Shown here: in pieces, positions 8,387 through 18,116 of the stretch
Layout: every line of letters begins with the position of its first letter
How positions within the stretch are numbered: the first letter of the stretch is position 1
Origin: Magnetovibrio blakemorei
Lineage (GTDB): Bacteria; Pseudomonadota; Alphaproteobacteria; Rhodospirillales; Magnetovibrionaceae
Direction: 5' to 3'
Length of the DNA: 33,393 nucleotides
Assembly: GCF_001746755.1 (NCBI RefSeq)
Contig: NZ_MCGG01000068.1
Span: 1 to 33,393, forward strand
The notes under the pieces: model-generated
Told to the model about the DNA's origin: nothing
The model's input: only the letters and a program-made list of their open reading frames with translations
Databases searched by the model: none
Program-made: the position numbers and the translations under genes

Positions 8387-11300
8387 CACTTGTCTCCAAT
8401 TACAGCTTTAACCTCTGCGAGGAGGTCTCCGAATTTCCCGTAGTTGACCTTCACCCCATCATCGAGGTCTAGGTTGATACGTTGATCAGCGTAATGGCGA
8501 AGTTTATCGTCAAACTCGCTGAGTTCTGCTTTTTGTTTTCTGAGCTTGTCCTGCTCCTTCTCCAATTTCTTACGTGCTGCCGTTGAAGGTGCAGAGATAA
8601 TGTCACCATCAAGTTGTTCAATCCGAGCAGTGATTTTGTTCTGAAGCGGTGTCACATAGTCCACCCGCATACGAGCAAGGGTTCCATCGTTATACCGATG
8701 TAGATACACAAGACATTCAAACGCCTTAAGCTTACCCGACGAGAACAGCCAGTAGATCGGGCGTTTTTTGTAAGTCTGTAGATGATCCTTGTAGAAGCCC
8801 TTGCTGAGATAGTTCCGGATGGTCTTTAGCGGATCGTTGCCACCGTTATTCGCCAAACTATCACCGATGAATTTCAGGTTTTCCTTCAGGGTTTCCGGCG
8901 ACCACGCAATCTTCAGGAATTCTTCAAAACGCACGGTGACGTCATCGTCAAACCATTCGGTATCGGTGATGGGAATAATGCCGTCGTCATCGGCGGGGAA
9001 GTTGCCATAGCGGGATGGGTCGAACCCTTCATTCCCACTGTTGGCGTAAATCAACCCTTCCTCGGCAAGGCTATAACGCCCCATCATGCAGCCGAAGGCA
9101 TAGGAAATGAGACGTTTGATATCATCTTCTCTGTCAGCACGGGCAAGGGTGATTTGATCTTCAGGAACATCGGGGGTCAGTTCGTCTTGAAGTCCATAGG
9201 CTTCGATGAAGAGGCGGTTATTTTTCTCTTCCAATTCCTTCATCGCCAGGATGTTTGTGTCGCAAAAGACTTGCCATTCCGCAATGGAAGCCTCAATTGT
9301 TGTTTTTTTCAAGGCATCGGAAAGCGTAGGTAGTGCTTGAAAACCCCATGATGTTTCAAAGGAATTCCAATCATTTTCAGCTATCTTAATCCGTTGGGGA
9401 GTGGCGTAATTAGTAGCAATGACCTCTTCGTCGCTTAGTGCAAATGGGATTCTTGACACATCTCCAACTTGGAACGTGATAGTTGGATTTATTGCATCCA
9501 TATATGACGTTACCAACTTGCTGGATAGGAGCGACAAAACTGCAAACACATACTTTTTGTCCGGAAATGCGGATGATCCCTTAATATCAAACAAAAAACC
9601 TTTGGGTGTGTATCTTGCGGCGAACCCCCCATTGGTAATGTCTGACCATGTTATGCCTTCTTTAAAATAGTATGATGTGTTTTGCGGTCTGGAACGAACT
9701 TTCCCATTAGAATCAGTGAATGTTCGTATTTCCTTGCCGTCATTTTTCCAATTAACAATATATTCCTGGTTTCCATACCATTTTCGCCAGACGCCTCCTT
9801 TATTATATGGAAACCATTTTAGATTTGACGCCTCGGCTTCGGCAGCATTGGCAAAGGAGAATCCAATCCCATTGAAATCAACTTCAGACCACAATCGCAA
9901 AAATCGATCATTGTCTGCCGTAGCCAATCCCTGTTTCGGGGACGCTATTTCCCCAACATTTGTTCCCTTTGTAAAAGTTTTTCGGAATGCTTCGCTAATC
10001 CAATAGGCTATAGGGCTTCCCTGAATTGTCGTGAACGATATTGCCTTCTGATTAAAGAAATTTGGACTGTGTCGACTGAGGGCTTTTGGTGAACCGTCTT
10101 CATTGAGGTCAGCATGTCTCAGTTTATAATATGAAGCGGAAAAATTTGGGAGCGATGGATGCTGAAAGACGCAAGCTACCACCCCAAAATTTATCCCCAT
10201 TGCCGTAGGCTTCTTTCCTTCATATACATAATGAATTCCGGATTTAACATGAGTGCTGCTCAGAATTTTTTTCCTCGCAGACTCGAAGCTAGATAAAAAT
10301 AGCCAGCTTTCCATTGTGATTAGGGAAGCAAACCCATGGTCTCGAACTAAATTTATTGACCTCGAAATAAAGGCTGCAAACAAATCACCTCTATATTCTG
10401 GGAAGGAAGTTTTAAGGAAACCCTTAAGCCGAGAAGGCATCCCCTTCCCACCCATATACGGTGGATTAGCCACTACACAGTCGTATTTTCGCCCCAGCAC
10501 GAATGCTTGCTCGACAAGCGAGCGAACTAACTCCACGGAATGCTCCCGCATCTGCCGCTGCAACAAGTCACCGCTGGAGGGTTGATCCAATAATTGCTCC
10601 AAAGCTGGCAACGCCTGCCTGATATTGTCGGGCACCGTGATCAACGAGCCGAAGGTCTTGGCATCCTCAAACAGACTAATCAGACTTTCGATGGTTCCAG
10701 CTTTAACTTCGCTGGACGCATTAGCCGCCAAGGTGGGCTGTGCCAACGTGTCCGGCAGAAGGTCATCACTTGCCACCAGTTCATAGCGTCCGCTTGGCAA
10801 AAGGTGTTTGGCGATATCCGCCGCATCCAGTCCTTCACTGGATTGAATCGCCATGACATTCAGGTGAACGGGACTGGAAAGAATACGCTGATCATCAGCA
10901 CGAGCTTTCATCAGCAGGGCAAACCCCGCCATCTGTGCCGCACGGTCATCGATGTCCAATCCATACAAATTCTTTTCAAGAATGAGCCTTGGAATATCCT
11001 TCAGGCGATAACCACGCTCCAGATAGATTTGTTTGAACAAATCATAGGCTTCGACAAGGATGTGACCCGACCCCGCCGCTGGATCGAGCAGGGTTAGTTC
11101 TTCGGGATTCAGTTCCTTTGGCGTGATTTCAGCAAGTTGTTTCTGAACCTCTTCAGTCTGCTCAGCGGGTTCGATGTAATAGTCCATCTCCCCTTTCAGC
11201 GGAGAATTTGGATATGTCGCCATCCACTGATACCCAAGTGAGTTTTGGACCATGTATTTCACGATCCAATTGGGAGTGAATAATTGGGTTGCGGCAGGGA

Positions 11301-11997
11301 TATCCTCGGACTTCACCACCTTGCCAATGACCTGATCTTTCTTCTCACTGATGTAGAACTGGTAAAGCCACCCAATGACTTCAATCTTTTGCCAATCGGC
11401 TTCATCAATCCCCGACACCAGGGTGCGGATCACGGAATCCGAATGAAGAAGGTTATCTGGTAGGAGCAGTTCGGTTTCATCATCAATGCGTTCAAACATG
11501 AATGGCATTGACGTATGCAGTGCATTGCACTGTGCCACAAGCAGCATGCGGTAAAGCTGCTCATCTTTGGTACCATCGAGTTTCAACTCGACCACGGTAT
11601 CCTTGCTCAACCCCGGCAGGTCTACATGCTGTGCATGTTCGAGGATTTCGGGGTCTGACATTCCATCTGGATGGCTCAGCACACGATAGCCATGATCCAG
11701 ATACCCATGGAGTTCCATGAACCTGATTGCCGCAAATCGGTTGAACCACGTATATGCGATCTCTTCCATGGATTGCTGGAAACCATGAAGTTTGATCAAC
11801 TTCTCTAATGAACGTCGCTGAGTGGCAATCTTGCGGGGGAATGGTTGTCCACCAATAACAACCACGTCACCTTGCTCGTTCATCGGCTCAAACTGATCAT
11901 CACCAGTGATACCAACCTTCTTCGCCCTGTCGGAAACCGCACGAATAAAATCCCGCCGTGCCTTTGGTGCGTAGTTTTTAAGTTGGTTCCGGCTCAT
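8386..11997 (-). CDS. pglX: BREX type 1 adenine-specific DNA methyltransferase PglX
   Basis: 1203 residues, start MSRNQLKNYAPKARR with AGGGGA upstream. Methyltransferase motif I LLDPAAGSGHIL lies at about 303-314 and motif IV NPPYMGG at 511-517. This order (I then IV, with long N- and C-terminal arms) fits gamma-class N6-adenine enzymes of the BREX-1 PglX type. The C-terminal half (about 700-1200) carries target recognition and ends in a long charged coiled-coil-like helix near 1120-1170. PglX methylates a non-palindromic site on the host chromosome and is required for both modification and phage restriction in BREX-1. The site cannot be read from sequence alone. The reading frame is uninterrupted with no phase-variable tract, so the gene appears functional. 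It starts 23 nt after brxC. Confidence 0.96.
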   Translation of the reverse strand: MSRNQLKNYAPKARRDFIRAVSDRAKKVGITGDDQFEPMNEQGDVVVIGGQPFPRKIATQRRSLEKLIKLHGFQQSMEEIAYTWFNRFAAIRFMELHGYLDHGYRVLSHPDGMSDPEILEHAQHVDLPGLSKDTVVELKLDGTKDEQLYRMLLVAQCNALHTSMPFMFERIDDETELLLPDNLLHSDSVIRTLVSGIDEADWQKIEVIGWLYQFYISEKKDQVIGKVVKSEDIPAATQLFTPNWIVKYMVQNSLGYQWMATYPNSPLKGEMDYYIEPAEQTEEVQKQLAEITPKELNPEELTLLDPAAGSGHILVEAYDLFKQIYLERGYRLKDIPRLILEKNLYGLDIDDRAAQMAGFALLMKARADDQRILSSPVHLNVMAIQSSEGLDAADIAKHLLPSGRYELVASDDLLPDTLAQPTLAANASSEVKAGTIESLISLFEDAKTFGSLITVPDNIRQALPALEQLLDQPSSGDLLQRQMREHSVELVRSLVEQAFVLGRKYDCVVANPPYMGGKGMPSRLKGFLKTSFPEYRGDLFAAFISRSINLVRDHGFASLITMESWLFLSSFESARKKILSSTHVKSGIHYVYEGKKPTAMGINFGVVACVFQHPSLPNFSASYYKLRHADLNEDGSPKALSRHSPNFFNQKAISFTTIQGSPIAYWISEAFRKTFTKGTNVGEIASPKQGLATADNDRFLRLWSEVDFNGIGFSFANAAEAEASNLKWFPYNKGGVWRKWYGNQEYIVNWKNDGKEIRTFTDSNGKVRSRPQNTSYYFKEGITWSDITNGGFAARYTPKGFLFDIKGSSAFPDKKYVFAVLSLLSSKLVTSYMDAINPTITFQVGDVSRIPFALSDEEVIATNYATPQRIKIAENDWNSFETSWGFQALPTLSDALKKTTIEASIAEWQVFCDTNILAMKELEEKNNRLFIEAYGLQDELTPDVPEDQITLARADREDDIKRLISYAFGCMMGRYSLAEEGLIYANSGNEGFDPSRYGNFPADDDGIIPITDTEWFDDDVTVRFEEFLKIAWSPETLKENLKFIGDSLANNGGNDPLKTIRNYLSKGFYKDHLQTYKKRPIYWLFSSGKLKAFECLVYLHRYNDGTLARMRVDYVTPLQNKITARIEQLDGDIISAPSTAARKKLEKEQDKLRKQKAELSEFDDKLRHYADQRINLDLDDGVKVNYGKFGDLLAEVKAVIGDK

Positions 11998-12020
11998 ATC
12001 AGTCCCCTGTGGTCATTTTA

Positions 12021-15000
12021 TTATTGGATTTGAATGCGTTGATTGTTCGAAATGGCGTCTTTGAGTGTCCGACGTAGCTTCTCAACAAATTCATCCACCT
12101 CTTCCTCAGTTTCGAGGAAATGATTGACCATTTGGGATGGCTTCACGACTTTTTTAATTTTAGCTGGAGTGGGGATCGGTTTGTCATCCCCCTTCTTCTT
12201 TGCTTCTATCGTTGCAATTTCGGCATCGAGTCGTTCAAACGCCTCATACATCAAGTCCGACGCTTCATTTTGTGTCATGAAGATTTGAGCAATACTGGTC
12301 TCGTTTTCGATTTGCTTCTTAGCATTCTGCAATGGCGACAGGCACGTGTGGCTTACATCACCAGACACGCCTGATCCTTCAATTTTGTCTTTAACTGCTT
12401 CGATGTGTGCATCTATCTTACCTATGGCATGCTGACGACGGTTATCTAGAACCTGACCATTCACATTCCGTACAGTTTGAATGAGTTTTTCAGCATTGCT
12501 GATCAGCTTATACGGCGATGCGGCTTTGAGGATTTCTCCTATCTGCCTCAACGCATCCGCCGCCGCAACATCCTTCTCTAACTCTTTCCTGTTTGGTTCA
12601 AATTCACCAATAGCTCTACGAAGACCATCCCATGTGGGCTTTTGAATGGTGTAGAAGTGGTGCAGATCATGAAAATTATCGGATAAATCGAGAAGAGCCG
12701 CCTTAGAGCTATTGAACCGTTCGATGAAATCGTAGCTATCATGCTCAGAAAGCAACTTGTTGATGAGGATCAGTGCATCATCGATATGATTCTTGCCGGG
12801 GTATTCCCCTCCATCAGCAAGGTGCTTATAGCCGTTCAGGTCATGCTGCCATGACATGAGTTTTTCACGAAGGAACGTATAAAGTTCATCTTCCCCATCT
12901 GGACCCATTTTGGAGAAGACATCTTGCCCAAGTTTTCTCGCCGCCTGCAAAAGACCGCTATCGACGGTACGTCGTCGAATGATTTTTACACCGGGAAGCT
13001 TTCTTGGTGACACCAATGTATCGCCGATCCGCTCTAGCGGCATCACCGTACTATCGGTGACAAGGCTGACCTCCCCAAGCACAATCATTCGGGCAAGAAT
13101 AAGGAGTGTTTCATTTTCCGGCCAACCATAAGGGCGGCGAGCATATTTTTTAACCAGTTCATCAACAACAACTTCATGATGTTGATCTGTGCTGAGATTT
13201 ATGAACTTTCTAACCTCATCTACAGCCTTCGGATTTCCTTCTCCTCCCTGCAATTGCAGCGTTTGTGCGGAAATATCATTTGCTGCAAGTGTCGCTTTTA
13301 TTTCCCTTTGGGGGTCAGGGACCAAGTGCGTCAGATAGGAGAGTTTACCAAACGAATTCTCAATTAAATAATCAAGTGCGTCTCGTGCGATAGCATCTCC
13401 ATTTGCCCCTTTGGGGGTGATGGTTTGTCCAGCACAGAAGAATTCCGCCTCCAGAAGCATTTTTTCTAGGAGTTCCGTCAGTCGTACACGCCTATCACGG
13501 TTCTCTGAAGCACGCTCTTGCAGGATACGTTGGGTCGTAGCGGGCAAGGTCCCGTCGTTTTTTCGGGAAATAAACTTCTGAGTTTGGATGAAGGTTCTAA
13601 TTTCCTTACCAAGCGTCAAATCATCTTTGAGCTTGATAATGACCTGTCCCCCATCTGCGGTACTTTGTCCGATGCACTTTGCTTCGCTGAAATATTCATA
13701 TTCATCGCCAAGGGGGGAGATCACGGAAATCGTCAGGTCTCCTTGGTTCTGAATGCCCACGGCATGAGAATCGCACAGTCGGTTGAACGGGAAATCCTTC
13801 TTATTTTTTTCAAAGCGGTGCTTCTTCTGCCCCTTGAGGACATCATCAAAGATCAACTCACCAAGGAATTTCGTATCTTCCCCGGCATTCCACTTCATCC
13901 CCTTAATCTCACGGGAAATGTCACGCTCTTCATTGGTCAGGAAAAAGAAATTATCCCCGTTGTGGCTGATCAGAGTTTGGTTTTCAAGCCGTTGTAGGCT
14001 TTCCTCAATGTTCTTTTTGAGTGCCAACCTGTCAGCATCAATTTCATCAACGCAAAGGGTCACGAGGTTGTCGATGTTCCCCTTCATCTCGTCCACATAA
14101 CGGATCAGGAAGAGTGTACGTAACAAGTTGATATCGAACTCTTGGAGGCTCGTATTATCGCCTGCCTGATCAATGGTCCGTTTAACCGCCGTGTCGAGGA
14201 AGCTCTCAATTGATGGGTAGAAGAGGTAAAACGGGACTAAGCTACCAACGTTGCCATCTGCAATTTGCTTACCCGCGAGTTGAAATGCGTCGAGCATTGA
14301 GCGTTCACCACGGCTCAGGTGGAGACCCGTTGCCCCTGCCTTGCGAATGGTTTCAAACACTTTTTGTACCAATTGGAATTGGTACGGGGCAAATGGGTAG
14401 TTGGCGATGAAATCTTCTTCGTCTTTAAAATTCTTGAACGTCATACCCGTGTTGGAGAAGCTTAATTGATGCTTCAAGATGTCACCTTTCGCACCATACG
14501 TCTTGGCAAGAGCGGTTTTCGCGTCGGGTGTTTTGTCCAGCAAGCGTGCTTGGATAACTTCATCTGTGTTTGAACTGGATAATGAAAGGCGGGTTTTAAA
14601 CCGACCTTGAATCTTTGAAAAATCATTAGCCTTGGATGCTTTGACTTCACCAATAACTGCATCAATATCCTCTTGAGAGGTTACCACCACCCAAGCACGT
14701 CCCTCGCATTCGGTTCCAAGCCGTTCCGTAATGGTCTGAAGGCTGAGCATGAGATGTGTATCATCTCCTATATACTGACCAATTTCATCGACCAAGAAGA
14801 TAATACGGTGCTTTGGTCCTTGCTTCTCCAGGTACTCCTTCACCCATTTGACGAAATTATCGATATTGAGGGTGAAGTTCTGTTCTGCGTTCTCAAGCCA
14901 CTTGGTTGATGCTTCTATGCTCTGTTCTAACGACTTAGATAAAGCCGCAGTTAATTCGTCTTGTTTGAAATGGTAAGCATCCCGCTCATCAAGCCAATTT

Positions 15001-15593
15001 GAACCGCTTACCTCTTTGTATGCGGCATAAAACGTATCCAGCTTGCCTTTGCTCTCAAGGTATCTCTCCATGTCGGCGATGACAGGGTGATCACCGCTAT
15101 ATCCAAGGAGATCATTGAAGACCTTCAGGAACACAGACAAAATGGCATCACGGTTCTTCGTGCTGTCAGCCTTACTATCAATGTTGAACAGAATGACATC
15201 CGTATCGCTGTGGACGGCACGTTTCATGTCCCCGTAGAGAGATGCGTCAACGATTTTGCCATCAAAAAATTCAACGGCTTTCTTCGTAGAACCGTTCGTC
15301 GCGACTTCTCTGTTTTCAAGAAGGTAAGAGAGAATTTTGATGAAGTGAGATTTACCTGACCCGAAGAACCCTGAGACCCATACACCAACCTTGCCAGTAA
15401 TCTCCGAGCTTTTGGGATTATCAATGGCATTCAGATATGCGGAAAAGAACCCACGAAGGTGTTGGTCGAGTTCCTTGGTGACAACATACTCATCAAGCTC
15501 CTGCCAAACCGATTCACCATCAAGCTGATCAGCCTTCACAACGCCATTGATTGGGCGAAAGAGGTCTTTCTGGAAAAGGTTTCTGATCTGCAT
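12021..15593 (-). CDS. brxC: BREX type 1 ATPase BrxC (DUF499-type P-loop protein)
   Basis: 1190 residues, start MQIRNLFQKDLFRPINGVVK, typical of BrxC, with AGGGG 7 nt upstream. Walker A GFFGSGKSHF lies at 75-84 and a Walker B-type IIFLVDEIGQYIG at about 270. The remainder is a long helical body ending in a charged tail with Lys-rich and Glu-rich stretches. BrxC is a large AAA-like ATPase essential for BREX-1 exclusion. It lies between brxB (15-nt gap) and pglX, the canonical position. Length is normal (about 1200). Confidence 0.96.
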   Translation of the reverse strand: MQIRNLFQKDLFRPINGVVKADQLDGESVWQELDEYVVTKELDQHLRGFFSAYLNAIDNPKSSEITGKVGVWVSGFFGSGKSHFIKILSYLLENREVATNGSTKKAVEFFDGKIVDASLYGDMKRAVHSDTDVILFNIDSKADSTKNRDAILSVFLKVFNDLLGYSGDHPVIADMERYLESKGKLDTFYAAYKEVSGSNWLDERDAYHFKQDELTAALSKSLEQSIEASTKWLENAEQNFTLNIDNFVKWVKEYLEKQGPKHRIIFLVDEIGQYIGDDTHLMLSLQTITERLGTECEGRAWVVVTSQEDIDAVIGEVKASKANDFSKIQGRFKTRLSLSSSNTDEVIQARLLDKTPDAKTALAKTYGAKGDILKHQLSFSNTGMTFKNFKDEEDFIANYPFAPYQFQLVQKVFETIRKAGATGLHLSRGERSMLDAFQLAGKQIADGNVGSLVPFYLFYPSIESFLDTAVKRTIDQAGDNTSLQEFDINLLRTLFLIRYVDEMKGNIDNLVTLCVDEIDADRLALKKNIEESLQRLENQTLISHNGDNFFFLTNEERDISREIKGMKWNAGEDTKFLGELIFDDVLKGQKKHRFEKNKKDFPFNRLCDSHAVGIQNQGDLTISVISPLGDEYEYFSEAKCIGQSTADGGQVIIKLKDDLTLGKEIRTFIQTQKFISRKNDGTLPATTQRILQERASENRDRRVRLTELLEKMLLEAEFFCAGQTITPKGANGDAIARDALDYLIENSFGKLSYLTHLVPDPQREIKATLAANDISAQTLQLQGGEGNPKAVDEVRKFINLSTDQHHEVVVDELVKKYARRPYGWPENETLLILARMIVLGEVSLVTDSTVMPLERIGDTLVSPRKLPGVKIIRRRTVDSGLLQAARKLGQDVFSKMGPDGEDELYTFLREKLMSWQHDLNGYKHLADGGEYPGKNHIDDALILINKLLSEHDSYDFIERFNSSKAALLDLSDNFHDLHHFYTIQKPTWDGLRRAIGEFEPNRKELEKDVAAADALRQIGEILKAASPYKLISNAEKLIQTVRNVNGQVLDNRRQHAIGKIDAHIEAVKDKIEGSGVSGDVSHTCLSPLQNAKKQIENETSIAQIFMTQNEASDLMYEAFERLDAEIATIEAKKKGDDKPIPTPAKIKKVVKPSQMVNHFLETEEEVDEFVEKLRRTLKDAISNNQRIQIQ

Positions 15594-15608
15594 AATGTTT
15601 CCCCTGAA

Positions 15609-16184
15609 TTACGGTACCAGCTTGAAAGCACGGTAGTAGTTGTTATCTGAGAGTTCCCCGAACAGACTGAGCGACTGACCGTCGTATCTACCGGGAAAGA
15701 ACATCACCAAGGGCTTTAACCCCATAACGGCATGAAGATTGTTGAGAAGGCTGTGGGATCGCAGCATTGGATAGACACCGCCAATACCTGAGACCAAGAC
15801 CAGATCATGGTCATCAGGTCGGGCGACCTCCTTGAACACCTGAGCCAGTTTATCCTCTTTCAGAGGGGCTTTCAGTGCCTTCACCAGAGCCTCATCACCC
15901 TTGTCTCGCTGTAGCTTGTAGGATGGTTCCAGTAGGTTTCTGGACCGCATGTGATCCAAAACCATATCAAATAGGTCCACATGTATGACCCGTAGTTCGG
16001 GCATATGCATGGGTATCTGCTTGAGCAGGAATTCTATGTGATCCCGAATGCGGAGTTCTTCCTCGGGTGGGTAGTCGAATATGTAGAAGGCAATCTCGTT
16101 CCCCAATCCACGACCATTTATCAGGTCGTCAGATATCAGCTTCTCCAGCACCACATTCAGGCGTTCGGTTAAATTATCGTTCAT
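15609..16184 (-). CDS. brxB: BREX type 1 protein BrxB (DUF1788)
   Basis: 191 residues from the ATG at 16184, which overlaps the brxA stop as ATGA; AGGTGG stands 5 nt upstream. A longer frame to 16202 is possible but lacks this coupling. Typical BrxB features are the conserved block HDLVLVSGIGGVYPMLRSHSLLNNLH near residues 130-155 and the ending PLVMFFPGRYDGQSLSLFG (both quoted for recognition). BrxB is a small soluble core protein of unknown biochemical activity that is required for phage exclusion and methylation in BREX-1. It is co-translated with BrxA. Confidence 0.94.
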   Translation of the reverse strand: MNDNLTERLNVVLEKLISDDLINGRGLGNEIAFYIFDYPPEEELRIRDHIEFLLKQIPMHMPELRVIHVDLFDMVLDHMRSRNLLEPSYKLQRDKGDEALVKALKAPLKEDKLAQVFKEVARPDDHDLVLVSGIGGVYPMLRSHSLLNNLHAVMGLKPLVMFFPGRYDGQSLSLFGELSDNNYYRAFKLVP

Positions 16185-16780
16185 ATCGCCACCTGAATGC
16201 ATTTGAGGACGTAGTCTTCGTTATGTTCTCGCAGGTACGTCATCACCTCATTAGCAATACGTACATGGTTCAAGGTCATCGTCTTAGTATCGGTGATGTA
16301 TCCGACCTCATCAAGAATGCGGAACACGGAATCTCCAAGTTTATTTGCGGTCGATTCCGCCCATTCAGGCATGTGTGGATCACGTTCGTGACATCCTTCA
16401 AGGAACTTGCCCCACATCTGACGGGATAAGTTTGTGCCAAACATCCTGAATTCTTCGCGGACAACAAGATCGAGGAAATCTCCGATGAGGGTGCTGTGTT
16501 TGATCGACGAAGCGAAGACACATTGGGTGGCGATGATGGTGGAGCCATCTCGGACCATCTCCCATAACTCTGCATCCATGGTTTCTAATCGCACACGAAC
16601 AAGAGATGCCTGCCTTTTCGCCGTTCCAATGCTGCGTTTTTGGAGAACGTTCTGAACCTCAATGGCATCTTTCCACCCTTGAGCATCAACATTGTTTAGA
16701 AGTAGATCAGCGATAATACGGCTTTCTGGGATTTTAAGTGAACCACCCGCAATATCGGCTTTATAGCGACTATTAAGCAT
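16181..16780 (-). CDS. brxA: BREX type 1 protein BrxA (DUF1819)
   Basis: 199 residues with start MLNSRYKADIAGGSLKIPES; GAGGGGG lies 7 nt upstream and the start overlaps the brxR stop by 8 nt. The opening 'Y.a.i.ggslki.ESr.iA.lLl' is the standard BrxA/DUF1819 signature and the length (about 200) is typical. BrxA is an all-helical protein resembling NusB and known from published work to bind DNA. It is a core BREX-1 component. Confidence 0.94.
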   Translation of the reverse strand: MLNSRYKADIAGGSLKIPESRIIADLLLNNVDAQGWKDAIEVQNVLQKRSIGTAKRQASLVRVRLETMDAELWEMVRDGSTIIATQCVFASSIKHSTLIGDFLDLVVREEFRMFGTNLSRQMWGKFLEGCHERDPHMPEWAESTANKLGDSVFRILDEVGYITDTKTMTLNHVRIANEVMTYLREHNEDYVLKCIQVAI

Positions 16781-17687
16781 TTGAATCCCCCTCTAGAACG
16801 CTTTGTTGGGAGACATCAATCTCGTCGCTGTTAAGCAGTACGATGTGTTGGTCACTGGCATCACGGAGGGATGGGTCAACATCCAGCCCAAGTCGCTTTC
16901 TGAGGTAGTACGAGAATGCCAGTCGTGTTTCGATCTCAAGCACCCCATTCTTCATACCATAATCGAGTTCCACAACTGTCTGTTGGGTGGGGGTGAGGTT
17001 CGGGTTTGGTCCAATCTTAAACGTAATGGTCTGCTGCCAAGCATGGTCGTTGCTTGCGTCGATGTCGTGAGGTTTGGTTTTCCTTGTCCCAAGGATTCTT
17101 GGAATAAGGAAATCTTTGAAGATTTTGTCGAGATGGCAATACGCCCGTGCGTGCCAGCGAAATCCATCAAAACCCAACGCATGGGGGGTGATCCACCGCC
17201 ATGTTGGCTCTGGGCGTGTCATGCTCTGGTACTGTACTTGGATGGCACTACCAGTGTGGATCGCTTCAAGGATGGACAAAAGTCGCTTTGGATCGACGGT
17301 TCGTCTCGGTAGGGGAACGGCATCAAATGCTGGGGTTTTGGCAACCCACGTCTCACGGGGTGCAAGAACACCATCCGAGATTGAGCGAAGTTGAGCCAAA
17401 TATCTGTTTGCATCAGGGGTTATCAAGATGGGCTTGAAATCATCCCCACGGACAAAGAACTTCTGACTACCGTCATAGCGGATATTGTTTGGAGCAAGGT
17501 CTTGATAGCGGTGAATATCGGCGGATGCCTGCGGGTTCGATACTCCAAAAAATTCAACAATGTCCTTGCGATTAAACCGCCCCTCCCAAAAAAGACGGAA
17601 TTCTAGGAATTCGAGGCGTCGTTCAACCCCCCACCTCAATTCAGGTGAACCTGATGAATCCTGCTGGTTTTGTCGGATGTCCCCCAT
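16773..17687 (-). CDS. brxR: BREX-associated WYL-domain transcription regulator (BrxR-like)
   Basis: 304 residues. The N-terminal winged helix-turn-helix (about 17-70: RRLEFLEFRLFWEGRFNRKD, then IVEFFGVSNPQASADIHRYQ) is followed by a WYL domain (about 125-205) and a C-terminal extension. The WYL position reads FRWHARAYC, so the Trp-Tyr-Leu triad is W-H-A, as far as I recall common in BrxR-type regulators. GGAG stands 4 nt before the ATG. BrxR proteins are known dimeric repressors that bind inverted repeats upstream of their own gene and are thought to sense a ligand via the WYL domain. The gene is first in the operon and its upstream DNA carries two palindromes, consistent with autoregulation of the whole BREX operon. 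Confidence 0.92.
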   Translation of the reverse strand: MGDIRQNQQDSSGSPELRWGVERRLEFLEFRLFWEGRFNRKDIVEFFGVSNPQASADIHRYQDLAPNNIRYDGSQKFFVRGDDFKPILITPDANRYLAQLRSISDGVLAPRETWVAKTPAFDAVPLPRRTVDPKRLLSILEAIHTGSAIQVQYQSMTRPEPTWRWITPHALGFDGFRWHARAYCHLDKIFKDFLIPRILGTRKTKPHDIDASNDHAWQQTITFKIGPNPNLTPTQQTVVELDYGMKNGVLEIETRLAFSYYLRKRLGLDVDPSLRDASDQHIVLLNSDEIDVSQQSVLEGDSNA

Positions 17688-17703
17688 GACACTCCATGTA
17701 TGT

Positions 17704-17713
17704 GTTTATAAAC
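17704..17713. promoter_or_regulatory. Perfect palindrome with a -10-like box upstream of brxR
   Basis: GTTTATAAAC is a perfect 10-bp palindrome that contains TATAAA on the brxR strand. It starts 17 nt upstream of the brxR ATG, so a bound dimer could cover the -10 region. A TTGACA occurs immediately upstream (17,720-17,715, minus strand) but too close to serve as its -35. This is a candidate BrxR operator by position only. Confidence 0.35.
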
Positions 17714-17738
17714 TTGTCAAATGCACGTTTTTGGTACA

Positions 17739-17751
17739 TTAAGTTTCTTAA
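17739..17751. promoter_or_regulatory. Inverted repeat in the divergent brxR interval, possible BrxR operator
   Basis: TTAAGTTTCTTAA has perfect 5-bp arms around a 3-nt centre. It sits about midway between the divergent starts of brxR (17,687) and the 65-aa gene (17,776). BrxR-type proteins bind inverted repeats in this kind of interval, so the site is a plausible operator acting on both genes. Confidence 0.35.
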
Positions 17752-17775
17752 CTGGTCAACGGGATTCAACAAATT

Positions 17776-17973
17776 ATGATAAACATCCAAGAGAACGACA
17801 TCTTCCTCAGAATGGGCAATCCGTCTACCCAATGGCGGGTTGAGCGTATTCTGGAATATCCTGACTTACCTCAGCATGTTCGTCTTAAATGCGAAGGTGG
17901 CGGGAACGCGACTATTACGGTAGCAATATCGGTGGTGGCTGATTCTTCCCAATTCCAGCCTCTAAGGGGTTAA
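17776..17973 (+). CDS. Small hypothetical protein divergent from brxR
   Basis: 65 residues, MINIQENDIFLRMGNPSTQW then RVERILEYPDLPQHVRLK. The pattern (short N-terminal strand, 'W.VERil..p.lPqHv.L', beta-rich remainder) resembles small orphan proteins seen in alphaproteobacteria, probably a compact SH3-like beta fold. That is an impression, not a family hit. The ribosome site is weak. It shares an 88-bp divergent promoter interval with brxR, so expression of the two may be linked. The function is unknown and it is not a described BREX component. Confidence 0.5.
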   Translation: MINIQENDIFLRMGNPSTQWRVERILEYPDLPQHVRLKCEGGGNATITVAISVVADSSQFQPLRG

Positions 17974-18116
17974 GTCGGGTTTTATGTGGGGTTGGTGGTG
18001 ATGTGGTTGCCTCGACGATTTTGAAACACGTTCTCGGCTCCTACAGCAGTGTTTTGAACATCATATAGAAAGAAAATGCATCGACTTGATAAAAATCGTT
18101 ATGGTATCGGCTGAAA

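Noticed and set aside
16803-17312. 169-aa plus-strand reading frame
   Set aside because: Antisense to brxR; Cys- and Trp-rich without a ribosome site, typical of a shadow frame.
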